Notes: generated from the letters alone by a model not told the origin. DNA of 64,000 bases from Acidimicrobiia bacterium (GCA_035471805.1 DATIPS010000023.1:124001-188000), one strand, 5' to 3'. Counted from the stretch's first letter, positions 9,043 to 18,036 are shown. Numbers and translations are program-made.

Positions 9043-9354
9043 ATGAGCTTCATGGAAACTCTCAAAGGCTGGTTCGGCAAGGCCAAGGAAACTGCCGGCG
9101 AGGCGATGGACAAGGTCGAGGATCTCGGCGAGAAGGCCGCGCCCGTGGTCGGCAAGGCCAAGGAAGCAGCGGGCGAAGCCTTCGAGAAGGCCAAGGATCT
9201 CGCCGGTGAGATCAAAGACAAGGTCGAGGACAAGATCGATGACATGCGCGGCGAGGGCGACGAACCCGCCGGTGCCGTGGAAGAGGCTGCCGAAGGCGCC
9301 GCCGACTCAGCAGAGGCCAAGGTCGACGAGGTCAAGGACCAACTCGACGGCTGA
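9043..9354 (+). CDS. Small highly charged helical protein (LEA/CsbD/MT0933-like character)
   Basis: A 103-residue protein with almost no aromatic residues after FMETLKGWFGKAKE. It is built from 11- to 15-residue Lys/Glu/Ala repeats of the type KAKETAGEAMDKVEDLGEKA, which predict a long amphipathic helix. Similar composition occurs in late-embryogenesis-abundant and CsbD stress proteins and in the MT0933-type family labelled antitoxins, but the match is compositional and no toxin gene lies beside it. An AGAGGAAGG ribosome site precedes the ATG. It is monocistronic and followed at once by a strong terminator hairpin, suggesting high expression. Confidence 0.7.
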   Translation: MSFMETLKGWFGKAKETAGEAMDKVEDLGEKAAPVVGKAKEAAGEAFEKAKDLAGEIKDKVEDKIDDMRGEGDEPAGAVEEAAEGAADSAEAKVDEVKDQLDG

Positions 9355-9378
9355 CCTGCCTCCGGCATTCGACGCAGT

Positions 9379-9408
9379 TCGAGGGTGCACCTCCGGGTGC
9401 ACCCTCGA
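9379..9408. terminator. Bidirectional terminator hairpin
   Basis: A perfect 12-bp inverted repeat (TCGAGGGTGCAC / GTGCACCCTCGA) with a 6-nt loop lies between the converging genes ending at 9354 and 9416. There is no strong T-run, which is common in high-GC actinobacteria. Confidence 0.75.
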
Positions 9409-9415
9409 TGCAATT

Positions 9416-11026
9416 TCACCAGCGCTCGGCGACGGTCTTCATCTCCATGAACAGTCGTAGATAGTCGGGGCCGCCTGCCTTGGCATTGGAACCGGACATG
9501 TTGAAACCGCCGAACGGCTGAACCGCCACCAAAGCTCCCGTGATCTTCCGGTTTATGTAGAGGTTGCCGACGTGGAAGTTGCGGCGGGCGTACTCGATAC
9601 GATCGCGTCGCCTGGTGAACACGCCGCCGGTCAGGCCGTATTCAGTTCCGTTGGCGATTTCGACGGCATGTTCGAAGTCGCGTGACCGGATCACGGACAG
9701 GACCGGCCCGAAGATCTCGAACTGGGCGAGCCGATGTTCCGGATCGACATCGGCGAAGATCGTCGGTTCGATGTAGTAGCCACCGTCCAACTCGACCGCC
9801 GACCCTCCCAGAACGAGCCTGGCTTCTTGCCTTCCCTTCTCGATCTCCTCGAGAACCGTCCGATGCTGGCCTCCGCTGATGACGGCGGTTACCTGATTGT
9901 TCTCCGTTGCAGGACCGATAGAGAGTTCGGAGGCGTATCGCACAACCTTGTCGAGAACCTCGTCGTGCACCTCGTCGACGACTATCAGCCGGGAACAGGC
10001 AGAGCACTTCTGACCCTGGAACCCGAAGGCGCCTGCTACCGCGGCGCGGGCCGCCGCCTCGAGGTCTGCCGTCTCGTCGACGACCTGCGCATCTTTTCCA
10101 CCCATCTCCATATAGGCACGTTTGAGCCAAATCTGGCCGGGATTCACCTTCGAGGACCGCTCGGCGATGCGCAGGCCCACTTCCTTGGATCCGGTGAAGT
10201 TGATGAAGCGGGTGCGCGGGTGGTCGACCAGCGTGTCCCCGACCAGACTGCCGGCGCCCGGCAGGAAGTTGATGACTCCGGCCGGAAACCCTGCTTCCTC
10301 CACGGCCGTCATGAACTGTGCGGCAATGACCGGAGTCGTCGAGGCGGGCTTGACCACCACTGCGTTGCCGGCGGCAACGGGACCGATGGTCATCCCTGCC
10401 AGTATCGCCAGCGGGAAGTTCCACGGCGGGATGATCACCCCCACGCCGAGCGGAATCAGATGTGACTCGTTCTCCTCATTGGGAAAGGAGGAGACCGCCA
10501 CCGGCCGGGCGAGTGCCAGGGCCTGCCGGGCGTAGTAGTCGACGAAGTCGATGGCTTCGGCAACGTCGGCCTCAGCTTCGGAGTAGTTCTTCGAAGCCTC
10601 GAGAGTCTGCCATGCCGAGAACTCCAGCTTGCGCCTCCGCAGGATGGCCGCCAGCTTCATCACGGTTCTGGCGCGGGCTTCTGCAGTCATCGCCGACCAT
10701 TCGGCGAACCCCTTCCAAGCTGCCTCGATCGCTCGTCCTGCGAGCTCCGGCGTCGCAGCCGCCACAGTACCCACGACCTCCGAAGGCTTGGCGGGGTTGA
10801 CGCTCTCGATGCGATCGTCGGTATCGACAGCCTCACCGCCGATGATCAACGGGTAATGGCCGCCGAGCTCCGCGCGCACACCCTCGATGGCGGCGCGGTA
10901 GGCGGCGGCATTCTCATCGATGGAGAAATCGCTGTACGGCTCATTGGCGAACGGTTCGAACACTTCGGCAACCTCCGGGATCTGCGTCGCTGTGAGCCTA
11001 TTCGATGTCGAGCGGCGCGTCACCAT
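9416..11026 (-). CDS. pruA: L-glutamate gamma-semialdehyde (delta-1-pyrroline-5-carboxylate) dehydrogenase
   Basis: A 536-residue aldehyde dehydrogenase of the P5CDH (RocA/PruA) type, which oxidises glutamate semialdehyde to glutamate in proline and arginine catabolism. The start region FEPFANEPYSDFSIDEN and YPLIIGGEAVDTDDRIESVNP is RocA-like. The general-base Glu is in YMEMGGKDAQVV and the nucleophilic Cys in FGFQGQKCSACSR; the NAD-site IIPPWNFPLAILAG and the end PFGGFNMSGSNAKAGGPDYL are also typical. The ATG at 11026 (MVTRRSTSNRL) is chosen; an ATG at 11059 is possible, and the open frame reaching 11674 would run antisense across the divergent gene at 11087. No proline dehydrogenase gene is nearby. 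Confidence 0.9.
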   Translation of the reverse strand: MVTRRSTSNRLTATQIPEVAEVFEPFANEPYSDFSIDENAAAYRAAIEGVRAELGGHYPLIIGGEAVDTDDRIESVNPAKPSEVVGTVAAATPELAGRAIEAAWKGFAEWSAMTAEARARTVMKLAAILRRRKLEFSAWQTLEASKNYSEAEADVAEAIDFVDYYARQALALARPVAVSSFPNEENESHLIPLGVGVIIPPWNFPLAILAGMTIGPVAAGNAVVVKPASTTPVIAAQFMTAVEEAGFPAGVINFLPGAGSLVGDTLVDHPRTRFINFTGSKEVGLRIAERSSKVNPGQIWLKRAYMEMGGKDAQVVDETADLEAAARAAVAGAFGFQGQKCSACSRLIVVDEVHDEVLDKVVRYASELSIGPATENNQVTAVISGGQHRTVLEEIEKGRQEARLVLGGSAVELDGGYYIEPTIFADVDPEHRLAQFEIFGPVLSVIRSRDFEHAVEIANGTEYGLTGGVFTRRRDRIEYARRNFHVGNLYINRKITGALVAVQPFGGFNMSGSNAKAGGPDYLRLFMEMKTVAERW

Positions 11027-11086
11027 CGTGAGGACTAGGTTGACGCGCGGAGGTGCCATGCACATCGCGAGCCTGGAAGCAACTTC

Positions 11087-11749
11087 ATGAATGGGCCTCT
11101 CGAGCTCCTCAGGGATGCCGCTCAAGACGAGTGGTCCGACCCCGTCGACACGACACTCCGCGCTGCTGAAGGCCTGCTCGAGCTCGTTGAGAAGGACTGG
11201 ATGGAAACCGGTCTCGAAGCCGCCCGGATGCTCCGAACCCGCCGACCCGATCAACCGCTTCTGCTCGCCATCACCGAACGCGCCCTCGATCCGGATCCGA
11301 ACAGGGTACGGAGGGCGCTGCAGCTGGCCATCGCGGAACTCGAGGATGAGACATGGAGCTCGGATCTCGGCCTGCGTGTCGCCCACTACGAGTCGATGGG
11401 TGTCACCTCGCTCGGGAAGTCGACTCTCTCGGTACTGGAAGCCGCCTCGCAGCTCGGCAACTCGCGAGCTCAGTTGTTCACGGACCGGCGCGCGATATCG
11501 AAAGGTCTCGGGTATCTCAACTTCCCGATTTCCGTTGCACCTCCCGAGGAAGCGATGGTGCTGCTCGCTCCGGGCGTGGCCAGCACTAAGTCGCGGTTCT
11601 GGACGACGTCCCGGATCGCCGACTCTGCCCTCAAGGCAAAGGCCGCCGGCCGTACCATCATCGTGATCGTCCATCCGCTGGCAGAGCTGTCACCGCTCAA
11701 CCGTTCGGTGTTTCGCCCACACCGCCTGCTCATCGATGTGGGGATCTAG
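11087..11749 (+). CDS. Divergent eIF2B-like (IF-2B superfamily) protein, function unknown
   Basis: A 220-residue protein with no strong identity that I recognise. Its arrangement parallels the IF-2B-family protein at 18980-19840: an N-terminal helical part with RRPDQPLLLAITERAL (compare SANQQAMAPVTNLRNAV), then GVTSLGKSTLSVLEAA (compare HSASSTVRTVLEMA), LFTDRRAISKG (compare VCTRAMPVGEG) and VLLAPGVAST followed by a helix and a beta strand. The expected GADAI and NK(V/I)GT motifs of the family are absent, so it may bind a different ligand or be regulatory. It is divergent from pruA, 60 bp away. The IF-2B relation is inference from motif order. Confidence 0.55.
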   Translation: MNGPLELLRDAAQDEWSDPVDTTLRAAEGLLELVEKDWMETGLEAARMLRTRRPDQPLLLAITERALDPDPNRVRRALQLAIAELEDETWSSDLGLRVAHYESMGVTSLGKSTLSVLEAASQLGNSRAQLFTDRRAISKGLGYLNFPISVAPPEEAMVLLAPGVASTKSRFWTTSRIADSALKAKAAGRTIIVIVHPLAELSPLNRSVFRPHRLLIDVGI

Positions 11750-11753
11750 TCGC

Positions 11754-11781
11754 GAGTTGTGAGTTGCGAGTTGCGAGTTGC
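11754..11781. repeat. Heptanucleotide tandem repeat (GAGTTGY)
   Basis: Four tandem copies: GAGTTGT once and GAGTTGC three times, in the short gap between the gene ending at 11749 and the converging gene ending at 11784. The repeat unit differs from the one at 7280 but has the same 7-nt period and the same position at gene 3' ends. Confidence 0.75.
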
Positions 11782-11783
11782 GG

Positions 11784-12254
11784 TCAGCGGAGGGCGGCGG
11801 CTGTGATCGCCCAGACCAATACAGCGGTGAAGACCGTACCCATCGTGATGCCGAAGACGGCCTGCGGGGTTCCACCCAACCGGCGGCCGACGCGAGCCTC
11901 CGATCCGAGTATCTCGCGCAGTGCCGTCACGCCGGCCGCCACCGCCAGCGGGGCCGGCAGCAACAGGACGCTGAGCCAACCCAGGTTGGCGGCAACGCCG
12001 GCCCAACGGGAACGCCCGGCGGGCAGGTCGGCAAATCGATCCGGTGACGGTGGAACATGGCCTTGCGGAGCCGGACGTGCCAGCCCTTCGAAAGCATCCA
12101 CCTCGCCCAACGGCGTCCAGGCCGCCATACCGTCGGTCCAGACGAATGACTCCGTGAAGAGGTGCCCGGCGGAAGCCAAACGGCGAACGACCGGTTCTGC
12201 GACCGGCCCCACGGGGCCACTACCGACGAGGTAGAACCAGGTTCGCTCCGTCAT
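11784..12254 (-). CDS. GYF_2-like domain protein with C-terminal membrane segments
   Basis: A 156-residue protein. Residues 4-55 (WFYLVGSGPVGPVAEPVVRR ... FVWTDGMAAWTPLGEV) match the GYF_2 pattern, a short protein-interaction domain often fused to membrane segments in bacteria. Two hydrophobic segments follow (about residues 90-112, LGWLSVLLLPAPLAVAAGV, and 133-152, VFGITMGTVFTAVLVWAIT), flanking a DUF4190-like loop. The ATG at 12254 lies 5 bp after the serC stop codon, so the two are probably co-transcribed. Role unknown. Confidence 0.75.
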   Translation of the reverse strand: MTERTWFYLVGSGPVGPVAEPVVRRLASAGHLFTESFVWTDGMAAWTPLGEVDAFEGLARPAPQGHVPPSPDRFADLPAGRSRWAGVAANLGWLSVLLLPAPLAVAAGVTALREILGSEARVGRRLGGTPQAVFGITMGTVFTAVLVWAITAAALR

Positions 12255-12259
12255 GACGA

Positions 12260-13375
12260 TCAGGAGTCGAGAGCCGAGACGACGTAGCCGATCGAAGCGA
12301 TCAACGCCTCGATGTCTTCGATGGGGATCGAAGGCCACATGCCGATCCGTAGCTGATTCCGACCGAGTTTGCGGTACGGCTCCACATCGACAATGCCGTT
12401 CGAGCGCAGGATCGCGGCCAACGCGAGCGCGTCGACCCCAACGAAATCGATGGTTGCCGTGACCGGTGACCTCTCCGCCGGCTCGGCCACGAAGGGATCG
12501 GCATACGGAACCGATTCGGCCCATCCGTACACGGCAGCTGCGTTCTCCACGGCTCGACCGGCGGACCAGGCCAGCCCGCCTCGCTCGATCATCCACTCAA
12601 TCTGCCCGGCCAGGAGGAACAGGGTGGCGAGAGCCGGGGTGTTCACGGTCTGATCCTTGCGAGAATTGTCGATTGCGGCCGGCAGGTCGAGGAAAGGGGG
12701 CGCATAACGGCCGGAATCATCGATCGACTCGGCCCTGCGGAGCGCGGCAGGGGACATCAGTGCCACCCACAGACCGCCCTCCGAACCAAAGGCCTTCTGC
12801 GGCGAGAAGTAATAGACGTCGAACTCCCCCGCTTCGACCGGCATCGCCCCCGCGGCAGAAGTGGCGTCGACCACGACGATCCCCGGCGCGTCCGGCCGCC
12901 CGACCGGCATCATCACACCCGTAGTCGTCTCGTTGTGAGTTAAGGCATACGTGTCAACCGATGGGTCTGGAGCGACCTGCGGATGGGTGCCCGGAGGCGA
13001 CTCGACGATGAGGGGGTCTCGCAGATGTGGGGCCCTCGCCACCGAGGCCGCGAACTTGCCCGAGAACTCGCCGAACACGAGGTGCTCGCTGCGCTCTTCA
13101 ATCAGCCCGAACACCGCGACATCCCAAAAAGCAGTGGCACCACCGACACCCAGCACTACCTCGTAACCGTCGGGAAGCGAATAGAGCGAACGCAGGCCGG
13201 ACCGGATGCGACCGACGACGTCCTTGACGGCCGGGCGCCTGTGGCTCGTGCCGAGATAGCCGGACCCGACGCTGAGGAGGGATTCGAGTGCCTCGCTCCG
13301 GACCTTCGCAGGCCCCGATCCGAACCGTCCGTCGGCCGGCAGGAGGTCTTGAGGTATCTCGATTTGGCCGGGCAT
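12260..13375 (-). CDS. serC: Phosphoserine aminotransferase
   Basis: A 371-residue aminotransferase converting 3-phosphohydroxypyruvate and glutamate to phosphoserine, step two of serine synthesis. It is clearly of the mycobacterial SerC subtype: [42 protein letters not shown]-like [21 protein letters not shown], and the PLP lysine in [15 protein letters not shown], ending [17 protein letters not shown]. The ATG at 13375 gives [19 protein letters not shown], aligned with known N termini; upstream in-frame ATGs would overlap the divergent promoter region. SerA for the preceding step is at 49707-51293. Confidence 0.93.
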   Translation of the reverse strand: MPGQIEIPQDLLPADGRFGSGPAKVRSEALESLLSVGSGYLGTSHRRPAVKDVVGRIRSGLRSLYSLPDGYEVVLGVGGATAFWDVAVFGLIEERSEHLVFGEFSGKFAASVARAPHLRDPLIVESPPGTHPQVAPDPSVDTYALTHNETTTGVMMPVGRPDAPGIVVVDATSAAGAMPVEAGEFDVYYFSPQKAFGSEGGLWVALMSPAALRRAESIDDSGRYAPPFLDLPAAIDNSRKDQTVNTPALATLFLLAGQIEWMIERGGLAWSAGRAVENAAAVYGWAESVPYADPFVAEPAERSPVTATIDFVGVDALALAAILRSNGIVDVEPYRKLGRNQLRIGMWPSIPIEDIEALIASIGYVVSALDS

Positions 13376-13438
13376 CGTCACCACTATTCTTCGATTCAGC
13401 GACATCACAGTCGATTGAAGCAACGAAAGCGAATTCGC

Positions 13439-14632
13439 ATGCACCGCATCTCAGATCGCATCGGTTCGATCGCCGAATCGGCAACGATGGCCGTTACCGC
13501 CAAAGCGAAAGTGCTCAAGGCGCAAGGTATCGACGTGATCGGATTCGGCGCAGGAGAACCGGATTTCCCAACTCCGGAGCACATCGTGGAGGCCGCGGTC
13601 GTTGCCTGCCGCGACCCCAAGATGCACAAGTACGGCCCGGCCGCCGGTATGCCGGAACTCCGGGAAGCGGTGGCAGCCAAGACGCTGCGGGATTCCGGTT
13701 ATGAAGCCTCTCCGGGAAACGTCCTGATCACCAACGGCGGCAAGCACGCCGTCTTCGCGGCGCTTGCCACAATCGTCGACCCGGGCGACGAAGTGTTGCT
13801 CCCGGCTCCCTACTGGGTCACCTATCCGGAGGCGATTGGTCTGGCCGGTGGTGTGCCGATCGTCCTGGCCACCGACGATTCAACCGGTTTCCAGGTGACC
13901 GTAGATCAACTCGAAGCCGCCAGGACGGAGCACACCAAGGCTTTGATCTTCGTATCCCCGTCCAACCCGACCGGGGCCGTCTATCCCCCGGAGGAGATAG
14001 CAGCCATCGGGCGGTGGGCGGCCGAGCATGACGTGTGGGTGATCACGGACGAGATCTACGAGCACCTGGTCTACGGTGAGACCGCCTTCTCATCCATGGC
14101 GGGGCTGGTCCCGGAGCTACAGGATCGCTGCATCATCGTCAACGGTGTGGCAAAGACCTATGCCATGACCGGATGGCGGGTCGGCTGGATGGTGGGGCCC
14201 CCGGACGTCATAAAGGCCGCAGCCAACCTTCAGTCCCACTCGACCTCAAACGTCGCCAACGTTTCACAAGCCGCGGCACTGGCCGCATTGACCGGACCGG
14301 TGGAACCGGTCGAGGAGATGCGAAAGGCGTTCGACCGCCGGCGCCGGAAGATGTACTCGATGCTGAGCGGCATAAACGGGGTAGAAGTGCTCGAACCGCA
14401 GGGGGCTTTCTACGCTTTCCCGTCGTTCGAGGCACTGCTCGGCAACGACATCGGCGGGCATCGTCCGACCTCGACCCTGGAACTCGCCGGGCTGATACTC
14501 GAGGAAGCCCACGTGGCGATCGTTCCCGGCGAGGCGTTCGGTGCCCCCGGGTTCTCCCGCCTTTCGTACGCCCTCGGCGATTCCGACCTGGAGAGAGGGG
14601 TCGGCCGGCTCGCCGATTTCCTGGCTATGTGA
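13439..14632 (+). CDS. Aspartate aminotransferase (class I, subgroup 1b-like)
   Basis: A 397-residue PLP aminotransferase. Key parts are [15 protein letters not shown] near residue 35, [37 protein letters not shown], the Schiff-base lysine in [15 protein letters not shown], and the carboxylate-binding Arg in [12 protein letters not shown]. It most likely exchanges amino groups between aspartate and 2-oxoglutarate; some relatives act on prephenate or alanine. The ATG at 13439 begins family-like sequence [17 protein letters not shown]. It is divergent from serC across 63 bp. The stop overlaps a possible GTG start of the next gene. Confidence 0.88.
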   Translation: MHRISDRIGSIAESATMAVTAKAKVLKAQGIDVIGFGAGEPDFPTPEHIVEAAVVACRDPKMHKYGPAAGMPELREAVAAKTLRDSGYEASPGNVLITNGGKHAVFAALATIVDPGDEVLLPAPYWVTYPEAIGLAGGVPIVLATDDSTGFQVTVDQLEAARTEHTKALIFVSPSNPTGAVYPPEEIAAIGRWAAEHDVWVITDEIYEHLVYGETAFSSMAGLVPELQDRCIIVNGVAKTYAMTGWRVGWMVGPPDVIKAAANLQSHSTSNVANVSQAAALAALTGPVEPVEEMRKAFDRRRRKMYSMLSGINGVEVLEPQGAFYAFPSFEALLGNDIGGHRPTSTLELAGLILEEAHVAIVPGEAFGAPGFSRLSYALGDSDLERGVGRLADFLAM

Positions 14633-14652
14633 CGCCGGTACACTTCCCGACC

Positions 14653-15735
14653 ATGCTGACGGGCACAACTGCCAGAGCGATGTTGCTGGTCGGTCCCGGC
14701 CGGCTCACCCCGACTCGACTTCCGATGGGAAGGATCGAAACCGGCGGCTGGCTGGCCGTCGAGTCGACCGGTATCTCCGGCGTCGAGGTTCACGCATGGA
14801 ACGGAACCAATCGCAGGCTGGACTACCCATTGATCCCCGGACATGAGATCGTCGGGCGCGTCGCAGAGGCGGCGGACGATTCGATTCCGTTTCCGGTCGG
14901 CACCAGGGTCGTTCTCGAGACTTCCATACGATGCGGTGCCTGTCGCAGGTGTACCAACGGTGTTTCGAGCTGCACTTTCCGCCGCCCGATCAACGCATAC
15001 GGCCACCTTTCGTCGAAGGAGCCACCGGCGTTGTGGGGAGGCCTCGCCGAGTACGTGTACCTGGATCCCGGCGCCCGACTCCATGCCCTCTCAGACGACA
15101 TACCGGCAGAGGTCGGAACGTTTGCCCATGCGCTCGCAGCCGGGTTCACCTGGGCGGTCGAACTTCCCCAGCTGCAGTTCAGCGAGAACGTGCTCATCCT
15201 CGGCCCGGGGCCGCGCGGCCTTTCCGCTTTGATCGCAGCTAAGGCCGCAGGTGCCGGATGGGTGGGTGTCGCCGGCCTACCTCACGATACCGATCGGCTC
15301 AAGATGGCCTCCGATCTCGGCGCCGACATGGTGGTGGACATCGAGTCGGGAGATGTGGGCAGCGCCGTGGCCAACTCGCTCGGAGCTCGTCCCGACATCG
15401 TTGTCGACGTCACCAGCGACGACCCGGAGGCGATCTTCATGGGCCTCGACCTGGTGCGCGCCGGGGGCCGGGTCGTGCTGGCATCGACAAAGGGAACCAA
15501 TGCAATCCATCAGCTCTTCTCAGACATCGTGGTGGTGAAGGAACTGACAGTACGGGGTGCATTCGGAGCGAGCTCGGCCGGCTACCACTGGGCGACCCGC
15601 CATTTGGCGACCGACGACAGAATCGACCAGATCGTGACCCATGAGTTCCCACTGGCCGAGGCCGGTCGGGCGATGCAGGCGGCCGGAGGTGTGCTGGGTC
15701 GGGACGAGCTCCTGGCGGTGGCGGTGACCTTCTGA
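14653..15735 (+). CDS. Medium-chain (zinc-type) alcohol dehydrogenase relative lacking the catalytic-zinc cysteine
   Basis: A 360-residue MDR-family protein. The His-Glu of the catalytic site is kept (IPGHEIVGRV, H64/E65) and four cysteines (C94, C97, C100, C107) form the structural-zinc lobe. However the position of the catalytic zinc ligand, normally Cys in a GICGTDxH motif, is Ser here (TGISGVEVH, S42). The Rossmann segment is VLILGPGPRGLSALIAAKAAG. The nearby threonine dehydrogenase (38029) keeps the Cys. The start could be GTG at 14629, overlapping the upstream stop by 4 nt, or ATG at 14653. Substrate unknown; activity may be altered or lost. Confidence 0.75.
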   Translation: MLTGTTARAMLLVGPGRLTPTRLPMGRIETGGWLAVESTGISGVEVHAWNGTNRRLDYPLIPGHEIVGRVAEAADDSIPFPVGTRVVLETSIRCGACRRCTNGVSSCTFRRPINAYGHLSSKEPPALWGGLAEYVYLDPGARLHALSDDIPAEVGTFAHALAAGFTWAVELPQLQFSENVLILGPGPRGLSALIAAKAAGAGWVGVAGLPHDTDRLKMASDLGADMVVDIESGDVGSAVANSLGARPDIVVDVTSDDPEAIFMGLDLVRAGGRVVLASTKGTNAIHQLFSDIVVVKELTVRGAFGASSAGYHWATRHLATDDRIDQIVTHEFPLAEAGRAMQAAGGVLGRDELLAVAVTF

Positions 15736-16976
15736 CGTCTCCCGCCGCCGCTTGGATTCCGCGCCGCTCGAGTATTGCTGCCTGGGCCACCTACGACCTG
15801 GCCAACACGATCTTTGCGCTCGGAGTACAGGGCTTGTACTTCGCGACCTGGGTGACCGACGTTCAGGACCGGCCGGACGAGGTGCTCTCCTATACGATCG
15901 CGGCAGCCATGCTGGTTGTGATCCTCGCCAACCCCTGGATCGGTGCCAGAACCGACCACGCTCCACGCAGGATCCCCTACCTGGCGGTGACGACAGCCGT
16001 GGCGGTGGGCGCTACGGCGCTGCTGGGCTCGTTGTCGGTCGGCTGGTCGCTGGCTCTGTACGGCCTCGCCCTCATCGGATTCAACCTGGGGTCGGTGGTC
16101 TACGACGCCATACTCCCGGACGTTTCCACACCACAGAATCGAGGCCGCATATCGGGGATCGGAATCGGGGTCGGTTACTTCGGATCTTTCGTCGGAGTGA
16201 TCATCGGAAGAACCGTGCTGGACGCTCTCGGCCTCGGATATCCGGCGCTCTTCCGGACCCTGGCAGCAGCGTTCCTGCTCTTCGCCGTTCCGACCTTCCT
16301 GTTCGTCCGAGAACGACCGCGCTCTGCTCCGGCCGATCCACCACCTTCGTGGCGTACCGCCTTCAGACAACTGGCCGTTTCCTGGCGACGGGCATCCCAG
16401 CATCCCGGTCTGACACGGTTCCTGGTCGGACGCTTCCTCTACTCGGACGCGATCAACACCATGATCGGCGGGTTTCTGGCCGTTTTCGTCATCGATGAGA
16501 TCGGCTTCGAGCGTGATGAGATGGAGATACTGCTCGGTGGAGCGATCGTCGGGGCAATGATCGGAGGATTCGGAGGCGGCCGGCTGGTGGACCGGCTCGG
16601 ACCCCGGCGCGTGCTGCACGGCGCGCTGTACATGTGGATGATCGGCATGGGTCTGGGCATCGTCGCCGCGGAAGCCGATGTGCCGGAACTCGGCTGGTCG
16701 CTGGGCATCCTCGGGGGCATTGCCCTCGGCACCACATGGGCAAGCGACCGCGTGTACATGGTTCGCCTGTCTCCGGCCGAATCGATCGGCGAGTTCTACG
16801 GCCTGTACGGCATGGTCGGGCGTTTCGCCACCGTCCTCGGACCCTTGACCTGGGGTCTCATCGTCGACAGGCTGCACCTCGGCCGCAGCGCCGCCGTGGG
16901 TACCCTGATCGCATTCCTCGTCGCCGCCAGGCTGGTGCTGCACAAGGTCGTAGTGCCGGAGGAGAGCAAGGCCTAG
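15732..16976 (+). CDS. MFS transporter, UMF1/Atg22-like, with a probable CTG start
   Basis: A 12-helix transporter of about 414 residues, of normal UMF1 length. TM1 (AAWATYDLANTIFALGVQGL) matches the MYDWANSAF signature of the family; later GFNLGSVVYDAILPDVS and IGEFYGLYGMVGRFATVLGP are typical. The first ordinary start codon in frame is TTG at 15834, but it lies inside TM1. No ATG, GTG or TTG is in frame upstream of that, while CTG at 15732 overlaps the preceding TGA stop by 4 nt (CTGA), mimicking the coupled ATGA/GTGA junctions elsewhere in this genome. ATT at 15756 or 15774 are alternatives. A second UMF1 paralogue is at 3338. Confidence 0.8.
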   Translation: MTSPAAAWIPRRSSIAAWATYDLANTIFALGVQGLYFATWVTDVQDRPDEVLSYTIAAAMLVVILANPWIGARTDHAPRRIPYLAVTTAVAVGATALLGSLSVGWSLALYGLALIGFNLGSVVYDAILPDVSTPQNRGRISGIGIGVGYFGSFVGVIIGRTVLDALGLGYPALFRTLAAAFLLFAVPTFLFVRERPRSAPADPPPSWRTAFRQLAVSWRRASQHPGLTRFLVGRFLYSDAINTMIGGFLAVFVIDEIGFERDEMEILLGGAIVGAMIGGFGGGRLVDRLGPRRVLHGALYMWMIGMGLGIVAAEADVPELGWSLGILGGIALGTTWASDRVYMVRLSPAESIGEFYGLYGMVGRFATVLGPLTWGLIVDRLHLGRSAAVGTLIAFLVAARLVLHKVVVPEESKA

Positions 16977-17030
16977 CGATTGAAACCGCTCAACTGCCGC
17001 GCACCCGCGCAGGCAGATGGCGGAGGTCTC

Positions 17031-17969
17031 TCATCCGTATCCGCCGGGCGGGCCGTGCGACAACCGGTCCTCCACTTCAAAGAGATCGGGAAGGTCGTCG
17101 ACTCGCTTGTTGTGATCCGCCAGGCGCCTGCCCGTCTCGGCGAACCAGGTGTCGTTGGCTACCGAAGAAGGCCACTGCACCAGTCCGACTCTTGCTCCGA
17201 CCATCGCCGAAACGACGATGTCTATATCTCGTCTCCTGAGCAGGGCAACTTCGGGAATCAGCGAGAAAGGATCCTGGCGAAGAGGTGCGCCGACCGCGAT
17301 GGCGGCTACCACCGCCTGGAGGGTCTCGCGTTCCGGTTGAACCAGCTCGACGATAACGCTCGGATCCTCACCCACCCGCGACGAGACATACTTCAACGTG
17401 TCGAGCAGAAGCGTCGCATCGCCGTCGAATGCGGGATCTCCGTCAACCCGGTCCTTCGCCATCTGCCCGACCTCCCAGGCTCCGGCGACCAGATCACGAC
17501 CGTACTGGCCGTGGGAGATACCTGCGATGGTGCCCGCCAGAATCGCGGCGGCGACCGCCGAAGGGCGATCGGTGTGGGTCGAACTCGCCGCTCGCACCGA
17601 GTCTGCAACCAATTCCATGGGATGATTCCGGTGCCAGACGCCGATCGAAACGGCACGCGTAGCCACATCCATGCCGCCGTGAGGTCCGCTTCCGAGTCCT
17701 TTGAGTCCTTCCTGCTCCAGGTAGCTGTGTAGCCAGAGTGGGGCACCACGAACCCGGGAACGGCCCGATCTCCCACCGGTCAGACGACTCAGAGCCTCCC
17801 GGATTCGGACCTGCTCGACGGCGCCGTGGCGGAGTATCTCGTACGCCACGACCATCGCCAGCTGGGTGTGATGCCCGTAGGCGGCGCCGGAACCCTGATC
17901 ACCCGCCGCCAGACCCAGCAGAACCCCTGCTCCGGAATCGCGGCTGATGTTTGTGCTCAATGCGTTCAT
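17031..17969 (-). CDS. ADP-ribosylglycohydrolase-like protein with altered metal-site motifs
   Basis: A 312-residue protein (ATG at 17969; ATGs at 17981 and 17996 are also in frame). The fold signature of ADP-ribosylglycohydrolases (DraG/ARH) is visible: GVLLGLAAGDQGSG near the N terminus, GMDVATRAVSIGVWHRNHP, ASSTHTDRPSAVAAAILAGTIAG, and DIDIVVSAMVGARVG. Canonical members carry TDDTQ and DxDTVA metal-ligand motifs; here these read GHHTQ and DIDIVV, so two Asp residues and a Thr are missing. It may be a pseudo-enzyme or use a different chemistry. It converges with the transporter and diverges from the lipid kinase gene. Confidence 0.75.
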   Translation of the reverse strand: MNALSTNISRDSGAGVLLGLAAGDQGSGAAYGHHTQLAMVVAYEILRHGAVEQVRIREALSRLTGGRSGRSRVRGAPLWLHSYLEQEGLKGLGSGPHGGMDVATRAVSIGVWHRNHPMELVADSVRAASSTHTDRPSAVAAAILAGTIAGISHGQYGRDLVAGAWEVGQMAKDRVDGDPAFDGDATLLLDTLKYVSSRVGEDPSVIVELVQPERETLQAVVAAIAVGAPLRQDPFSLIPEVALLRRRDIDIVVSAMVGARVGLVQWPSSVANDTWFAETGRRLADHNKRVDDLPDLFEVEDRLSHGPPGGYG

Positions 17970-18036
17970 TCCGCCGGACATCCTAACGACGGACATCGGG
18001 TGTCCCGCCCACCGGACGAACGAGTACTCTCAAGAC

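Noticed and set aside
11027-11674. N-terminal extension of P5C dehydrogenase
   Set aside because: It would be antisense to the gene at 11087 and has no aldehyde-dehydrogenase character.
15582-16943. A 453-codon minus-strand frame antisense to the UMF1 transporter
   Set aside because: Hydrophilic shadow of a clear 12-helix membrane protein gene.
16977-17030. A terminator hairpin between the converging transporter and ADP-ribosylglycohydrolase genes
   Set aside because: Only an interrupted CTGCC/GGCAG stem with mismatches is present.
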